Assembly: GCF_020852615.1 (NCBI RefSeq)
Contig: NZ_JADZAJ010000039.1
Location: forward strand, 1 to 64,000
From: Nitrosomonas sp.
Lineage (GTDB): Bacteria; Pseudomonadota; Gammaproteobacteria; Burkholderiales; Nitrosomonadaceae
Direction of reading: 5' to 3'
DNA: 64,000 nucleotides
Notes under the pieces: generated by a model
The model's input: the letters and a program-made list of their open reading frames with translations, nothing else
Databases searched by the model: none
What the model was told of the DNA's origin: nothing
Program-made: the position numbers and the translations under genes
Shown: piece by piece, positions 18,676 to 28,035 of the stretch
Position numbering within the stretch: the first letter of the stretch is position 1
Layout of the letters: every line of letters starts with the position of its first letter

Positions 18676-21231
18676 TCATAACCATACCATCTTGCCCATT
18701 TCCAGAGGGTGGGTGAGTAACGGGTGGTAGGGGTATACGCGCAGGTAATATTGCTGTCTGCCGCACAGCTCCGGTACATGGTTCAGTTCGAACTGGTGTT
18801 CATTCGGGCCGAGCGTGCCGGTACATTCCAATCGAAAGTGCTTGAACTGATTGAGCCGGGTTTTGTTGTACTGCCGTGAAAGCAGCAGTTCCACCACAAC
18901 GTCTTCAGGTTGCAGGCCGTTCAGTTTTACTGCGAGCCTGAAACCCAGTGCACCGCCAAATTCGAGCTGTTTTTCAGGTGTGTCGAGCCGTCGCAGGCTT
19001 ACACCATTCCACGCCACATTGATTCTTGCTTTCCAGGCAGCAACGTTTTTAGCAACGGCAAAATTATCCTGGCTGTAACCGGCACCTTGCCGGCTCGCAG
19101 GGGTATAAAATTTTTGCACATACTCACTTACCATGCGACCGGTTCCGTAGCGCGGCAGCAGGGATGCCATCGAGTTTTTAGCCATTTTGACCCATTCAAC
19201 CGAATAGCCGAACTTGCTGTGGCTGTAGTAAAGCGGAATAACCTGATCCTGCAGAATTTCGTAGAAAGACCGACTTTCTTCAGCATCTCGCTGTGCATCT
19301 TCTGTGGCTTCAGAAACAGGTTTGATTCCCCAGCCGTTTTTGCCGTCAAAACCTTCTCCCCACCAGCCATCCAGTATGCTCAGATTGAGCGTGCCATTGA
19401 TGCCTGCTTTCATGCCGGATGTTCCGCTGGCTTCCAGCGGGTAGATCGGATTGTTCAGCCAGATATCCACGCCCGATACCAGTCGCCGGGCAAGGCGCAG
19501 ATCATAGCCTTCCACCAGCAGAATGCGCCCTCTGAATTCCGGCATGTCAGCAACCTGGTGAATGTGCCGGATCAGGCTTTGTCCGGGCAAATCTGCCGGG
19601 TGAGCTTTTCCGGCAAAAATCAGCAGTACCGGTCTGACCGGATCAAGCAGAAGTTTGCGTAACCAGTCGAGATTCTGAAACAGCAGGGTGGCACGTTTAT
19701 AGGTGGCAAAGCGGCGCGCAAAGCCCAGTGTCAATATATTCGGATTGATCGGGTCGGCAAATTTGAGCAGGCGTTCCAGATGTGCTTCGGAGCCGTGATT
19801 CCGTAAATTCTGTTCAGCCAGCCGTGCGCGGATACCGTAAAACATTTGTGACTTCAGGCTTTGCCGCACGCTCCAGAAGATATGGTCGGGAATCTCGTGA
19901 ATGCGTGACCAGAATTCGGGATCATGCTGCTTGTATCGCCATTGAGGGCCAAGACGGCGATCAAACAGATCCACCCATTCCTGCGCCAGGAATGTCGGCA
20001 CATGGACGCCATTGGTGACATAACCAATCGGATTTTCTTCCGGTTCGATCTGTGGCCACATATCCTGGCAAATACGAGCCGAGACATCCCTGTGGATTCT
20101 GCTGACTCCGTTGTGCATGCGTGACATGCGAATGGCCAGCGCGGTCATGTTGAAATCATGATTGTTTGCGGTATGGCCCAGTGCCAGGAATTCTTCCCGG
20201 GAAATTTTCAGTTCATGATAGAGCGCTTCGAAGTAGAGCTGCATCATGTCTTCGGGAAAATGGTCATGACCTGCCGGGACAGCGGTGTGGGTGGTAAAAA
20301 TGGTGTTGACCGCAACCGCTTCCGCGGCACTGGCAAAATCCAGTCCCTGTTGCACCAGTTCACGGGCGCGTGCCAGCATCATGAAGGCGGCATGGCCTTC
20401 GTTGCTGTGCCAGACCGTGGGTTTAATACCCATTGCCCTTAACGCAGCCACGCCTCCTATGCCCAGAACGATTTCCTGCTCGATACGCATGGTTTTGTTT
20501 CCACCGTAAAGCTGGTGGGTAATCAGGCGATCATATTCAGCGTTGTCCGGTAAATCAGTATCCAGCAGATATAAACTGACATGGCCGATTTGTGCCCGCC
20601 ATACCTTGGCGGTTACAACACGGCCGGGGAAACGGATTGGCACGTGAACTTCAGAGCCATCATCATGCAGTGCCGGCTTTACCGGCAAATCCTCGAAATC
20701 TGAATCACAGTAAACAGGCTGCTGGTTGCCCTGGCCATCAATCGTCTGAAAAAAGTAACCTTGCCGGTAAAGCAGCCCTACCGCTACAAAAGGCAGGCAC
20801 AAATCACTTGCGGCTTTGCAGTGATCGCCTGCCAGAATACCCAGGCCACCGGAATAAACTGGCAGACTCTCATGAAAACCGAACTCGAAACAGAAGTAGG
20901 CTACCTGATCGCGTGCTTCAATTCCGTTGTGGGTCTGGTAGCGGGAAGGTTCCGAGTGATAGGAGTCATAAGCGGACAGGACGCTGTTGTAATGGCTGAG
21001 AAAAGTCAGATCCTCTGCTGCCTGAAGCAGTGATGATTCATCCACCCGTCTGAGAAAAGCCTTGGGACTGTGTCCAACCGCTTCCCACAGTTGCGGATCA
21101 AGCCAGGAAAACAGGGCGCGGGTGGCCCGATCCCAGCTGTACCAGAGATTATTCGCCAGTTCTTCCAGGCGGGCCAGCCGCGCGGGAATTTTGGGGCGGA
21201 CAGTCAGGGTAAATGTGGTGCGTTGTGCCAT
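18676..21231 (-). CDS. glgP: Alpha-glucan (glycogen) phosphorylase
   Basis: 851 aa. The N-terminal DUF3417 region (about residues 1-120, RLEELANNLWYSWD) puts it in the TIGR02094 alpha-glucan phosphorylase branch of GT35. The pyridoxal-phosphate site is recognisable as EASGTSGMKAGINGT, with the PLP lysine in GMK. It would release glucose-1-phosphate from glycogen or maltodextrin. No glycogen synthase, branching or debranching gene is nearby. orn lies 38 bp upstream on the same strand. Confidence 0.95.
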   Translation of the reverse strand: MAQRTTFTLTVRPKIPARLARLEELANNLWYSWDRATRALFSWLDPQLWEAVGHSPKAFLRRVDESSLLQAAEDLTFLSHYNSVLSAYDSYHSEPSRYQTHNGIEARDQVAYFCFEFGFHESLPVYSGGLGILAGDHCKAASDLCLPFVAVGLLYRQGYFFQTIDGQGNQQPVYCDSDFEDLPVKPALHDDGSEVHVPIRFPGRVVTAKVWRAQIGHVSLYLLDTDLPDNAEYDRLITHQLYGGNKTMRIEQEIVLGIGGVAALRAMGIKPTVWHSNEGHAAFMMLARARELVQQGLDFASAAEAVAVNTIFTTHTAVPAGHDHFPEDMMQLYFEALYHELKISREEFLALGHTANNHDFNMTALAIRMSRMHNGVSRIHRDVSARICQDMWPQIEPEENPIGYVTNGVHVPTFLAQEWVDLFDRRLGPQWRYKQHDPEFWSRIHEIPDHIFWSVRQSLKSQMFYGIRARLAEQNLRNHGSEAHLERLLKFADPINPNILTLGFARRFATYKRATLLFQNLDWLRKLLLDPVRPVLLIFAGKAHPADLPGQSLIRHIHQVADMPEFRGRILLVEGYDLRLARRLVSGVDIWLNNPIYPLEASGTSGMKAGINGTLNLSILDGWWGEGFDGKNGWGIKPVSEATEDAQRDAEESRSFYEILQDQVIPLYYSHSKFGYSVEWVKMAKNSMASLLPRYGTGRMVSEYVQKFYTPASRQGAGYSQDNFAVAKNVAAWKARINVAWNGVSLRRLDTPEKQLEFGGALGFRLAVKLNGLQPEDVVVELLLSRQYNKTRLNQFKHFRLECTGTLGPNEHQFELNHVPELCGRQQYYLRVYPYHPLLTHPLEMGKMVWL

Positions 21232-21269
21232 ACGTTTTTGTCTCCCGGTACAGATGAAATTCAGATTTT

Positions 21270-21815
21270 TCAGATATTGAACAAGTGCTGGCGGTAGTAC
21301 TTAAGCTCTTCTATTGAATCGTAAATATCAGCCAGAGCCTCATGTTTGCCCTGTTTGCTGAATCCCTGGACAATTTCCGGTTTCCAGCGCCTGGCAAGTT
21401 CCTTGAGCGTGCTGACATCCAGGTTGCGATAATGAAAATAAGCTTCCAGTTTCGGCATGGATCTGGCCAGAAAGCGTCTGTCCTGACAAATGGAATTGCC
21501 ACACATGGGTGACGTGCCGGCCGGGATATGAGGTTCCAGGAAGGCCAGCATGCGCGATTCCACTTCGGGTTCGTTCAGCGTTGAGGCTTTGACCTTGTTG
21601 ATCAGGCCGGATTTGCCATGAGTGGATTGATTCCATTTATCCATGCCGTTAAGAATGCTGTCTGTCTGGTGAACAACCAGCACAGGTGATTCTGCCACCG
21701 TATTGAGCTGTGCGTCCGTGATAACCAGCGCAACTTCGATAATCCGGTCTGTGCTTGAATCCAGGCCGGTCATTTCCATGTCTATCCAGATGAGGTTGTT
21801 ATTGTCTTGTGCCAT
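21270..21815 (-). CDS. orn: Oligoribonuclease
   Basis: 181 aa, the usual size. DEDDh exonuclease that degrades 2-5 nt RNAs (including pGpG from c-di-GMP breakdown). Exo I is [10 protein letters not shown], the Exo II region includes [11 protein letters not shown], and Exo III ends with [14 protein letters not shown]. It sits ahead of glgP and is divergent from the M48 protease gene; promoters for both should lie in the 162-bp gap 21816-21977. Confidence 0.96.
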   Translation of the reverse strand: MAQDNNNLIWIDMEMTGLDSSTDRIIEVALVITDAQLNTVAESPVLVVHQTDSILNGMDKWNQSTHGKSGLINKVKASTLNEPEVESRMLAFLEPHIPAGTSPMCGNSICQDRRFLARSMPKLEAYFHYRNLDVSTLKELARRWKPEIVQGFSKQGKHEALADIYDSIEELKYYRQHLFNI

Positions 21816-21977
21816 AATTCAAAATGCCAGTTGCGTGAATTTTCAGAATTGGATTGTGTCACACACAAGTATACCCGTCGTGTTCGGTCTGTTTTTCTCT
21901 GTTTTTCCGGTAATCAGAAGTGAAGAATGAAATGCCGGCCGAGTGACATTTCAGCAACATAACTTTTCAGGTTTTTT

Positions 21978-23246
21978 ATGCACACGTTTACCCTTGTTTT
22001 CTTTCTTGCGCTGATAGTAACGACAATGGTGCAGTTATGGCTGTCCGCCCGGCACATACGTCATATAACGGCATATCGCAGCCGGGTTCCGGATGATTTT
22101 GCCGCACAGATTGATTTATCTGCTCACCAGAAAGCGGCAGATTATACCTGTGCCAAGGTACGCCTGAGCTACCCGGGTATCCTGCTTCACGCCGGTTTGT
22201 TGCTGGTACTTACATTGGGTGGAGGACTGGAGTGGCTGTCCGGTTTCTGGGCTGACCGGTTCAGTGATTCGCTGTGGCACGGGATGGTGCTGATTTTCAG
22301 CGTCGTGGCGCTGCTGAGCGCAATTGAAATCCCCTTTAGTTATTATCGTACTTTCGTAATAGAGCAGCAGTACGGGTTTAACAAAATGACCCCGGGCATG
22401 TTTTTTACCGATCTGGTCAGACAGTATGCGCTGGGTGCGCTGCTGGGTGCGCCGCTGCTGCTGGTCGTACTGTGGCTGATGGAAAAAGCGGGGGATAACT
22501 GGTGGTTTTATACCTGGCTGATCTGGATGGGTTTCAATTTGTTCTTGCTGGCGGTTTATCCCAACTGGATTGCGCCGCTGTTCAACAAATTCTCGCCGCT
22601 GCAGGATGATTCACTCAAGACCCGTATTGAAAAGCTGCTGCAAAAATGCGGTTTCGAATCCAGCGGGCTGTTCGTCATGGATGGCTCACGTCGCAGCAGC
22701 CATGGCAATGCCTATTTCACCGGTTTTGGCAAAACCAAGCGAATAGTGTTCTTTGATACGCTGCTGAGCCGTTTGGAAGCGGAAGAAATCGAAGCGGTAC
22801 TGGCGCACGAACTGGGGCATTTCAAGCGTCGCCATGTCATCAAGCGGATTGTGCTGTCGTTTGCGGTCAGCCTGCTGTTCCTGTGGATACTGGGCTATCT
22901 GATGCAGCAACCGTGGTTTTATGAAGGGCTGGGAGTGCATGTGGCTGCTGTACCTGCAACCGCCATGGCGCTGTTGCTGTTTTTCCTGGTGATGCCGGTA
23001 TTTACTTTTCTGCTGCAGCCGCTGTCCAGCATTTTGTCACGTAAACACGAGTTTGAGGCAGATGAGTATGCGGCCAGTCAGGCTTCCGCTGCAGATATGA
23101 TCCGGGCGCTGGTCAAGCTGTATCAGGATAATGCGGCTACACTGACCCCTGATCCGCTGCATTCGGCTTTTTATGATTCACACCCGCCGGCAGCAATTCG
23201 TGTTGCGCATCTCAGAAAAATAATGACAACAGGAGCCACAGCATGA
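21978..23246 (+). CDS. M48 family metalloprotease, CAAX prenyl protease 1-like
   Basis: 422 aa. Zinc motif HELGH (His277, Glu278, His281), with the third ligand in the downstream EFEADEYA. Around these lie six to seven membrane helices and the N-terminal Peptidase_M48_N region (IEIPFSYYRTFVIEQQYGFNKMT), as in Ste24-type enzymes. Bacterial members act at the inner membrane, probably in protein quality control; a prenyl substrate is unlikely. phhB begins within its last codons (ATGA overlap). Confidence 0.92.
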   Translation: MHTFTLVFFLALIVTTMVQLWLSARHIRHITAYRSRVPDDFAAQIDLSAHQKAADYTCAKVRLSYPGILLHAGLLLVLTLGGGLEWLSGFWADRFSDSLWHGMVLIFSVVALLSAIEIPFSYYRTFVIEQQYGFNKMTPGMFFTDLVRQYALGALLGAPLLLVVLWLMEKAGDNWWFYTWLIWMGFNLFLLAVYPNWIAPLFNKFSPLQDDSLKTRIEKLLQKCGFESSGLFVMDGSRRSSHGNAYFTGFGKTKRIVFFDTLLSRLEAEEIEAVLAHELGHFKRRHVIKRIVLSFAVSLLFLWILGYLMQQPWFYEGLGVHVAAVPATAMALLLFFLVMPVFTFLLQPLSSILSRKHEFEADEYAASQASAADMIRALVKLYQDNAATLTPDPLHSAFYDSHPPAAIRVAHLRKIMTTGATA

Positions 23247-23584
23247 CTCAGGTTTGTGATTTAACGGATCGAACATGCAAACCGTGCGAGGGTGGAATTC
23301 CGCCGCTGGGCAAAGAAGAAGCTGAAAATCTGCTGAAACAGCTGGAACAGGGCTGGCAACTGGCAGACAGTAAAATCAGCCGGGTTTTTTCCTTCAAAAA
23401 CTATTATCAGACCATGGCTTTCGTTAATGCGGCGGCCTGGATTTCCCATCGAGAGGATCACCACCCCGACATGACAGTGGGCTATAACCGGTGTCAGGTC
23501 GAATATACGACACATGCCATTGGCGGATTGTCAGAAAATGACTTCATCTGTGCTGCAAAAATCGATGCGCTGTTCAAACTTTGA
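23243..23584 (+). CDS. phhB: Pterin-4a-carbinolamine dehydratase
   Basis: 113 aa. Small dehydratase that recycles 4a-hydroxytetrahydropterin. The family motif is present: SRVFSFKNYYQTMAFVNA followed by HREDHHPDMTVGYNRCQV with catalytic histidines. No phenylalanine hydroxylase is in the window. It overlaps the genes on both sides by 4 bp. Confidence 0.94.
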   Translation: MTQVCDLTDRTCKPCEGGIPPLGKEEAENLLKQLEQGWQLADSKISRVFSFKNYYQTMAFVNAAAWISHREDHHPDMTVGYNRCQVEYTTHAIGGLSENDFICAAKIDALFKL

Positions 23585-24513
23585 GTGTCGGGTCCGCTAA
23601 AAGGAAAAAGGCCGGTGCAGTCCTGACCGGCCAGGTTGTAGCCGCTTACGGCCGCCATTTTGAAGTGGAAACAGCACCCGGTACCATTTACTCCTGTGTT
23701 GTACGTGGCAAGAGGAAGGGAATCGTATGCGGCGATCACGTTGAAATACTGTCTGTTGCCGGTGATCAGGGCATCATTGAAGCCACATTGCCGCGATCCA
23801 GTCTTTTTTATCGTAGTGAAATTTTCCGTGAAAAGCTGATTGCAGCCAACGTTACGCAGCTGATTTTTGTGCTGGCGGTGGTTCCAACCTGCAATCCGGA
23901 ACTGCTGGATCGTTGCCTGATCGTAGCTGAAAATCAGGGAATCAAGCCACTTATCCTGCTGAACAAGGTTGATCTGATTGACCGGGATGCGCAGAAACAG
24001 ACTGTTGCCCGCAATTTGTTGTTCTACCGTGAACTGGGTTATCCCATGCTCGAAGTCAGCGCAAAAGCTTCTGTTCAACCCCTTGTTCCATTCCTGAATG
24101 GGCAAACCAGTTTGCTGGCAGGGCAATCCGGTGTGGGTAAATCAACACTGCTCAATGCACTTGTTCCGCTGGCACAGCAGGCAACTGCAGAAATTTCTGA
24201 TGCACTCGATGGCGGGCGGCATACCACTACCCACGTTCGCCTTTTTCATCTCGATGCAGACAGCAGCATCGTTGATTCACCCGGCTTTCAGGAGTTTGGC
24301 CTGCAGCAGCTGGATGAAAACGCGCTGGCATGGGGATTTATCGAATTTCGTCCCTTTTTGCAACAGTGCAAGTTCCGGGATTGCCGGCATGTTTCAGAGC
24401 CGGGCTGTAGATTACTGCAGGCGGCACAGGAAGGTATCTTTGATTCACGGCGAATGGCCTGTTACCACAAGCTGGTCAAAAACCTGCAAAAATCTTCACC
24501 CGGGTGGAAGTAA
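23581..24513 (+). CDS. rsgA: Ribosome small-subunit GTPase RsgA
   Basis: 310 aa from a TTG that overlaps the phhB stop (TTGA); no ATG lies near the domain start. Circularly permuted GTPase acting late in 30S maturation: an N-terminal OB fold, then G4 NKVD (128-131), then G1 GQSGVGKS (181-188), then G3 DSPGFQEF. A C-terminal zinc knuckle follows (CKFRDCRH...C). The G4-before-G1 order is diagnostic. Confidence 0.96.
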   Translation: MSVGSAKRKKAGAVLTGQVVAAYGRHFEVETAPGTIYSCVVRGKRKGIVCGDHVEILSVAGDQGIIEATLPRSSLFYRSEIFREKLIAANVTQLIFVLAVVPTCNPELLDRCLIVAENQGIKPLILLNKVDLIDRDAQKQTVARNLLFYRELGYPMLEVSAKASVQPLVPFLNGQTSLLAGQSGVGKSTLLNALVPLAQQATAEISDALDGGRHTTTHVRLFHLDADSSIVDSPGFQEFGLQQLDENALAWGFIEFRPFLQQCKFRDCRHVSEPGCRLLQAAQEGIFDSRRMACYHKLVKNLQKSSPGWK

Positions 24514-24612
24514 GTGAAAGGATCTTGCCGGCCCTGGCATTACAGACAGTCGGTATAAAAACCCGGCAGGGTGCTGCTGTTTCTTTTTCTGTCAGCTTTT
24601 ATTCCCGGTAAT

Positions 24613-24650
24613 CTCTGCACGACCATGCGGGGCTCGTGCAGAGGTTTCTT
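24613..24650 (+). terminator. Candidate terminator between rsgA and the FKBP gene
   Basis: CTCTGCACGA (24613-24622) pairs perfectly with TCGTGCAGAG (24634-24643) and is followed on the + strand by a T-rich stretch (GTTTCTTTATT). This fits the end of the phhB-rsgA transcript. The minus-strand side has no U-run, so it is less convincing for the FKBP gene. Confidence 0.5.
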
Positions 24651-24652
24651 TA

Positions 24653-25114
24653 TTATTCCAGACCGATCAGCTCCACATCAAATACCAGTGCGGCATTGGG
24701 CGGGATAACACGCCCGGCGCCCTGCGGGCCATACGCCATTGAAGAAGGAATAACCAGCGTGCGTTTGCCACCCACCTTCATTCCCAGTACGCCCTGATCC
24801 CATCCTTTGATCACTCTCCCCGCGCCAAGCATGAACGCGAAAGTATCGCCCCGATCATAAGAGCTATCAAATTTTCTGCCTTTGTGGCCCTCAGCTGCTG
24901 CATCGTACAGCCAGCCCGTATAGTGCACCTTGGCCGTTTTGCCAATATCGGCTTCCTCACCTGTGCCCACCTGGGTATCTGTTTTTTCCAGTGTGGTGAC
25001 ATCTGCTGCATTTGTGTGGTGCGATGCTGCCGGTTCTTCGGCCGCTTGGGTGTTCATGGATAAAGCCAGCCACCCTGAGAGTGCAAAACTCAATAATTTT
25101 TTTGTGTCGATCAT
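24653..25114 (-). CDS. FKBP-type peptidyl-prolyl isomerase, periplasmic
   Basis: 153 aa from ATG 25114, which has an AGGGG ribosome-binding site; the 52-codon upstream extension is not supported. A signal peptide ([19 protein letters not shown]) is followed by an FKBP domain with [47 protein letters not shown] in short pieces, and the terminal [11 protein letters not shown]. It catalyses proline isomerisation, presumably on exported proteins. A 148-bp gap separates it from the EAL gene, holding only a short GC hairpin (GCCGGG/CCCGGC) without a T-tract. Confidence 0.93.
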   Translation of the reverse strand: MIDTKKLLSFALSGWLALSMNTQAAEEPAASHHTNAADVTTLEKTDTQVGTGEEADIGKTAKVHYTGWLYDAAAEGHKGRKFDSSYDRGDTFAFMLGAGRVIKGWDQGVLGMKVGGKRTLVIPSSMAYGPQGAGRVIPPNAALVFDVELIGLE

Positions 25115-25262
25115 TATTACCCCTGAAAAATATTGTTGACGACCTGGTAGTCCGGCGATTTTGGTAGCCGGGTAAAATTTACTTGCCCGGCATCCTGCTG
25201 CCCGGCAACAGGAATAATAAAGCAATTTTCCCTGCCCAAGGGCCAGGTTAATAACGTCCGGA

Positions 25263-26984
25263 TCAGGCAAAAGTTCCGGTTTTGCGCTGTTCGATAAGCG
25301 GCAGCAGATTTTCTGCGGGTACAGGCGGGCTGAACAAAAATCCCTGAACGTGATGGCAATTTACCTTGTGCAGAAAATCCAGCTGTATTTGTGACTGAAC
25401 ACCTTCGGCACATATTTGCAGGCCCATATTCCTGGCCAGCGTGATGATGGCTGCAATAATGGTGGATGTATCAGACTGGCTGGCAATGCCCTGAACCAGT
25501 GCCTGGCTAATCTTGATGGTATCAATGGGCAGGCGTCGCAGATGGTTAAGGGAAGAATAGCCTGTGCCAAAATTATCCATCACAATGTGAATGCCCATTC
25601 TTTTCAGTTCATTCACAATTTTGATGCTTCCTTCAATATCCTGCATCAGGACAGATTCGCTGATTTCCAGCCCCAGCCTGGCAGGATCAAGCCCTGTTGC
25701 CTGTAATGCTTCGGCAACATGATTGATTAACTGCAATTGATCCAGCTCTATGGCGGAAATGTTGACTGCAATAAACCGGGGTCCGTGTCCGCTGTCCTGC
25801 CAGAATTTAGCCTGTCTGCAGGCTTCGTGTATGACCCATTTGCCAATTTTGACAATAGAGCCGGATTCTGGCGCAAGTGCGACAAATTTATCCGGTGAAA
25901 GCAGCCCCAGCTCAGGATGCTGCCACCGGACCAGTGCTTCAGCTCCAATAATGCTGCCGGTTTGGGTATGGACTACTGGCTGGTAGTACAGCACAAATTC
26001 CTTTTCATCAATGACGCGCTGCAGTGATTGCTCGATTTTTATTTTCTGCGATGAAGCCTCGCCAATCTCTCTGGCATAAAACCTGCACGTGTTGCGCCAG
26101 ATTCTTTTAGTGAAGGATAACGTGCTCTCAGCGTTGGCAAGCAGCACCTCAATATCCTGGCCATCGCGCGGGTAGAGGCTGATGCCGATATTTGAAGTGA
26201 GATAAAATTCCAGCTGATTAACAGTGAATGGTGTCGTAATCAGTTCCAGTAACTGGTTGGCAAAGGCCTGTACCTGATCGGTATTCACGAAACCGGTTTT
26301 GAGGACGGCAAAATTACCCCCTTCAATACGTGCCTGGATACAAGTCTTGTCAGAGTAAATGGATAGCCGGCTTGCCAGCTGCTGTATCAGGTTGTTGCTG
26401 AGACTATAGCCATACTTACTGTTGATGTGCGACAGGCGGTTGATATTGATGAAATAAACGGCGGCAACCAGGCTGTCATTTATGTTATCCGGCAGCATGG
26501 ACGCTGCTTTTTCGTAAAAGAGACTGTGTTTGGGCAGGCCGGTCAGCTCATCATAATAGGTCATGCGGTAAATATGGCTGTCAGCCTGGCGTTTTCTGCG
26601 CTTCAGGTCGAGATATTCCAGTGCACGTTGAATCGCCAGCATAAGCTGCATGGAATGCCCTTTTATCACGCAGTCATTTGCCCCGTTTCGCAATACGGAA
26701 AGTACTGCCTGCTCATCCATTTCAGATGTGTACAGAATAAAAGGAATGATCTGATGACGAATTTCCAGCAGATCCAGCACCTGCACGGCATCAAACCCGG
26801 CCATCGCGTATTCGGCAATGACTGCATCCCAGTTGGAGGCATCCAGTGCTGTCTGGACATCAGACAGGCTGTTTACACATTGACAGGTGAGCTGTATCCC
26901 ATTGCAGGCAAAATCGGCAGATAACTGTGCTGCATCAGCATCAGAATGGCCAATAATCAGAAGTTTCAGTTTTCCATACGTCAT
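25263..26984 (-). CDS. Receiver-GGDEF-EAL protein with degenerate catalytic sites
   Basis: 573 aa: a receiver-like domain (1-125), GGDEF (about 140-300) and EAL (about 315-565). Several key residues are altered. The receiver has Glu58 where the phosphorylated Asp should be (AEYAMAG), and its acidic pair is replaced by HSDAD. The GGDEF motif reads EGGNF (221-225), so diguanylate cyclase activity is unlikely. The EAL domain keeps Glu349 (EAL), Asn408, Glu440, Lys491 and Glu527. However, the DDFGTGYSS motif is DN (Asp470-Asn471) and the Lys-x-Asp is KIS (Ser493), so phosphodiesterase activity is doubtful. It may act as a c-di-GMP sensor or scaffold. It is monocistronic, with a 331-bp divergent gap to the PEP-CTERM gene. 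Confidence 0.9.
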   Translation of the reverse strand: MTYGKLKLLIIGHSDADAAQLSADFACNGIQLTCQCVNSLSDVQTALDASNWDAVIAEYAMAGFDAVQVLDLLEIRHQIIPFILYTSEMDEQAVLSVLRNGANDCVIKGHSMQLMLAIQRALEYLDLKRRKRQADSHIYRMTYYDELTGLPKHSLFYEKAASMLPDNINDSLVAAVYFININRLSHINSKYGYSLSNNLIQQLASRLSIYSDKTCIQARIEGGNFAVLKTGFVNTDQVQAFANQLLELITTPFTVNQLEFYLTSNIGISLYPRDGQDIEVLLANAESTLSFTKRIWRNTCRFYAREIGEASSQKIKIEQSLQRVIDEKEFVLYYQPVVHTQTGSIIGAEALVRWQHPELGLLSPDKFVALAPESGSIVKIGKWVIHEACRQAKFWQDSGHGPRFIAVNISAIELDQLQLINHVAEALQATGLDPARLGLEISESVLMQDIEGSIKIVNELKRMGIHIVMDNFGTGYSSLNHLRRLPIDTIKISQALVQGIASQSDTSTIIAAIITLARNMGLQICAEGVQSQIQLDFLHKVNCHHVQGFLFSPPVPAENLLPLIEQRKTGTFA

Positions 26985-27170
26985 GTTATGTTTTTCCGAC
27001 CAGTTTCTTCTGGTATCGGCCTGACTGGAGAAAACTTTATCTGACAGCGATACCCGCTGCTTTTTTGCCGGTTTTTACGCCTTTTTATCTGTAACGTCCA
27101 TCAGCAACAGCGCTATAAGGGCCTTTTACCGCTGCGCGGGCGCCTGGAAAATCAGTGACGGCGTCGTTGC

Positions 27171-27188
27171 CATGGTAAACATGGTAAA
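27171..27188. repeat. Tandem 9-bp repeat upstream of the PEP-CTERM promoter
   Basis: CATGGTAAA occurs twice in direct tandem (27171-27179, 27180-27188), about 86 bp upstream of the sigma-54 promoter at 27274. Enhancer-binding activators usually bind 80-150 bp upstream, so this is a candidate upstream activating site. The rest of the 331-bp gap 26985-27315 is non-coding, pyrimidine-rich in part, with no gene that I can support. Confidence 0.4.
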
Positions 27189-27204
27189 GACAGATGGTTC
27201 TGTC
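27189..27204. promoter_or_regulatory. Inverted repeat, candidate activator site for the PEP-CTERM gene
   Basis: GACAGA-TGGT-TCTGTC is a perfect 6-bp inverted repeat immediately after the tandem repeat and 69 bp upstream of the -24 element. Dyad symmetry at this distance fits a dimeric enhancer-binding protein. The protein is not identified. Confidence 0.4.
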
Positions 27205-27273
27205 AGAAAAATTTACATTTTTCCCCTCTCATTCTCCCTATAAAAATTTAATAAAATCAATCGGATACTATTG

Positions 27274-27289
27274 TGGCATGTTTCATGCT
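27274..27289 (+). promoter_or_regulatory. Sigma-54 (-24/-12) promoter of the PEP-CTERM gene
   Basis: TGGCATGTTTCATGCT matches the sigma-54 consensus TGGCACGN4TTGCW at all but two defined positions, with the obligatory GG (27275-27276) and GC (27287-27288) exactly 10 bp apart. Initiation would fall near 27300, giving a short leader of about 30 nt before ATG 27331. Such promoters need an AAA+ activator; rpoN is present at 7451-8911. Confidence 0.75.
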
Positions 27290-27330
27290 TTTACTAAAGC
27301 AGGTGATTCGTTTTAATGAAAAGGAAAATT

Positions 27331-27918
27331 ATGAAAAAGAAATTATTTAAGGAAGCAATAGCAACCTCAGCCGCTGTATTAGTAATGATGAGCGCTTCAG
27401 TTGCCCAGGCTGGGCCTGTTTATCAGGTTGATACATTATTAGGTTCTGCCAGATTGAGTAACTCTGGTGATGCAACCGAGCTCGCTTGGATAAAACAGGT
27501 AACGGGCGATAGCACCCTGACAATGAATTTTAAAGTTGAAAGTGGCTTTACTGTAAATACAGATGACAATGAATCAAGGTATCTTGACGTTGCGCCGGGT
27601 ACACCAGGCTTCTTTATGCTGAAATTGGGTGTCCCTGGAAACTCGGCTTTAGCTGATCATTATGTTTTCAAAAATATAGAAGATTTGACCAAGCTTGTAT
27701 GGACAAATGAACAGGTAAATTTCCTGACAGGAGGAAATTGTGGCCTTAATGGAGCCCCTGATAGCTGTAATATTGGGCGCTTGAGCCATTATGTGGGTAC
27801 AGGTAATATTGGGGGTGGCAGTGAAGGACCCAATGAAGTACCGGAACCTGCCAGCATGCTGCTGTTTGGTGCCGGGTTACTGGGTTTGGGTCTGAGCCGT
27901 CGCCGCAGGCTGGCCTGA
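27331..27918 (+). CDS. PEP-CTERM sorting-domain protein
   Basis: 195 aa from ATG 27331, which has an AGGAAA site; ATG 27316 is five codons earlier and less well placed. A signal peptide (ATSAAVLVMMSASVAQA) is followed by a secreted domain of unknown function with no recognised fold. It ends in a textbook PEP-CTERM tail: VPEPAS, a hydrophobic helix MLLFGAGLLGLGL, and the basic SRRRRLA. Such tails are cut by an exosortase and mark surface or extracellular-matrix proteins. Two cysteines (CGLN and SCN) lie near residues 148-157. It is transcribed alone, from a sigma-54 promoter to a strong terminator. No exosortase gene is in the window. Confidence 0.93.
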   Translation: MKKKLFKEAIATSAAVLVMMSASVAQAGPVYQVDTLLGSARLSNSGDATELAWIKQVTGDSTLTMNFKVESGFTVNTDDNESRYLDVAPGTPGFFMLKLGVPGNSALADHYVFKNIEDLTKLVWTNEQVNFLTGGNCGLNGAPDSCNIGRLSHYVGTGNIGGGSEGPNEVPEPASMLLFGAGLLGLGLSRRRRLA

Positions 27919-27935
27919 TTGTAAACTGACAGTTA

Positions 27936-27979
27936 CCAATAAAAACGCCGGTTATCCGGCGTTTTTATTGGGGTTTTTT
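27936..27979 (+). terminator. Intrinsic terminator of the PEP-CTERM gene
   Basis: Two perfectly complementary 16-nt arms, CCAATAAAAACGCCGG (27936-27951) and CCGGCGTTTTTATTGG (27956-27971), around a TTAT loop, followed by a further run of T. It lies 17 bp after the stop codon. The A-tract before the stem would also let it work on the other strand. Confidence 0.9.
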
Positions 27980-28035
27980 ATTAGGCACACTTATCTTTCC
28001 TGCTTCCTGTTTCTCCCATTCATTCTCCGTTGTCT

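Noticed and set aside
25115-25262. GC hairpin (GCCGGG/CCCGGC) between the EAL and FKBP genes
   Set aside because: It has no T-tract on either strand and only a 6-bp stem, so I do not call it a terminator.
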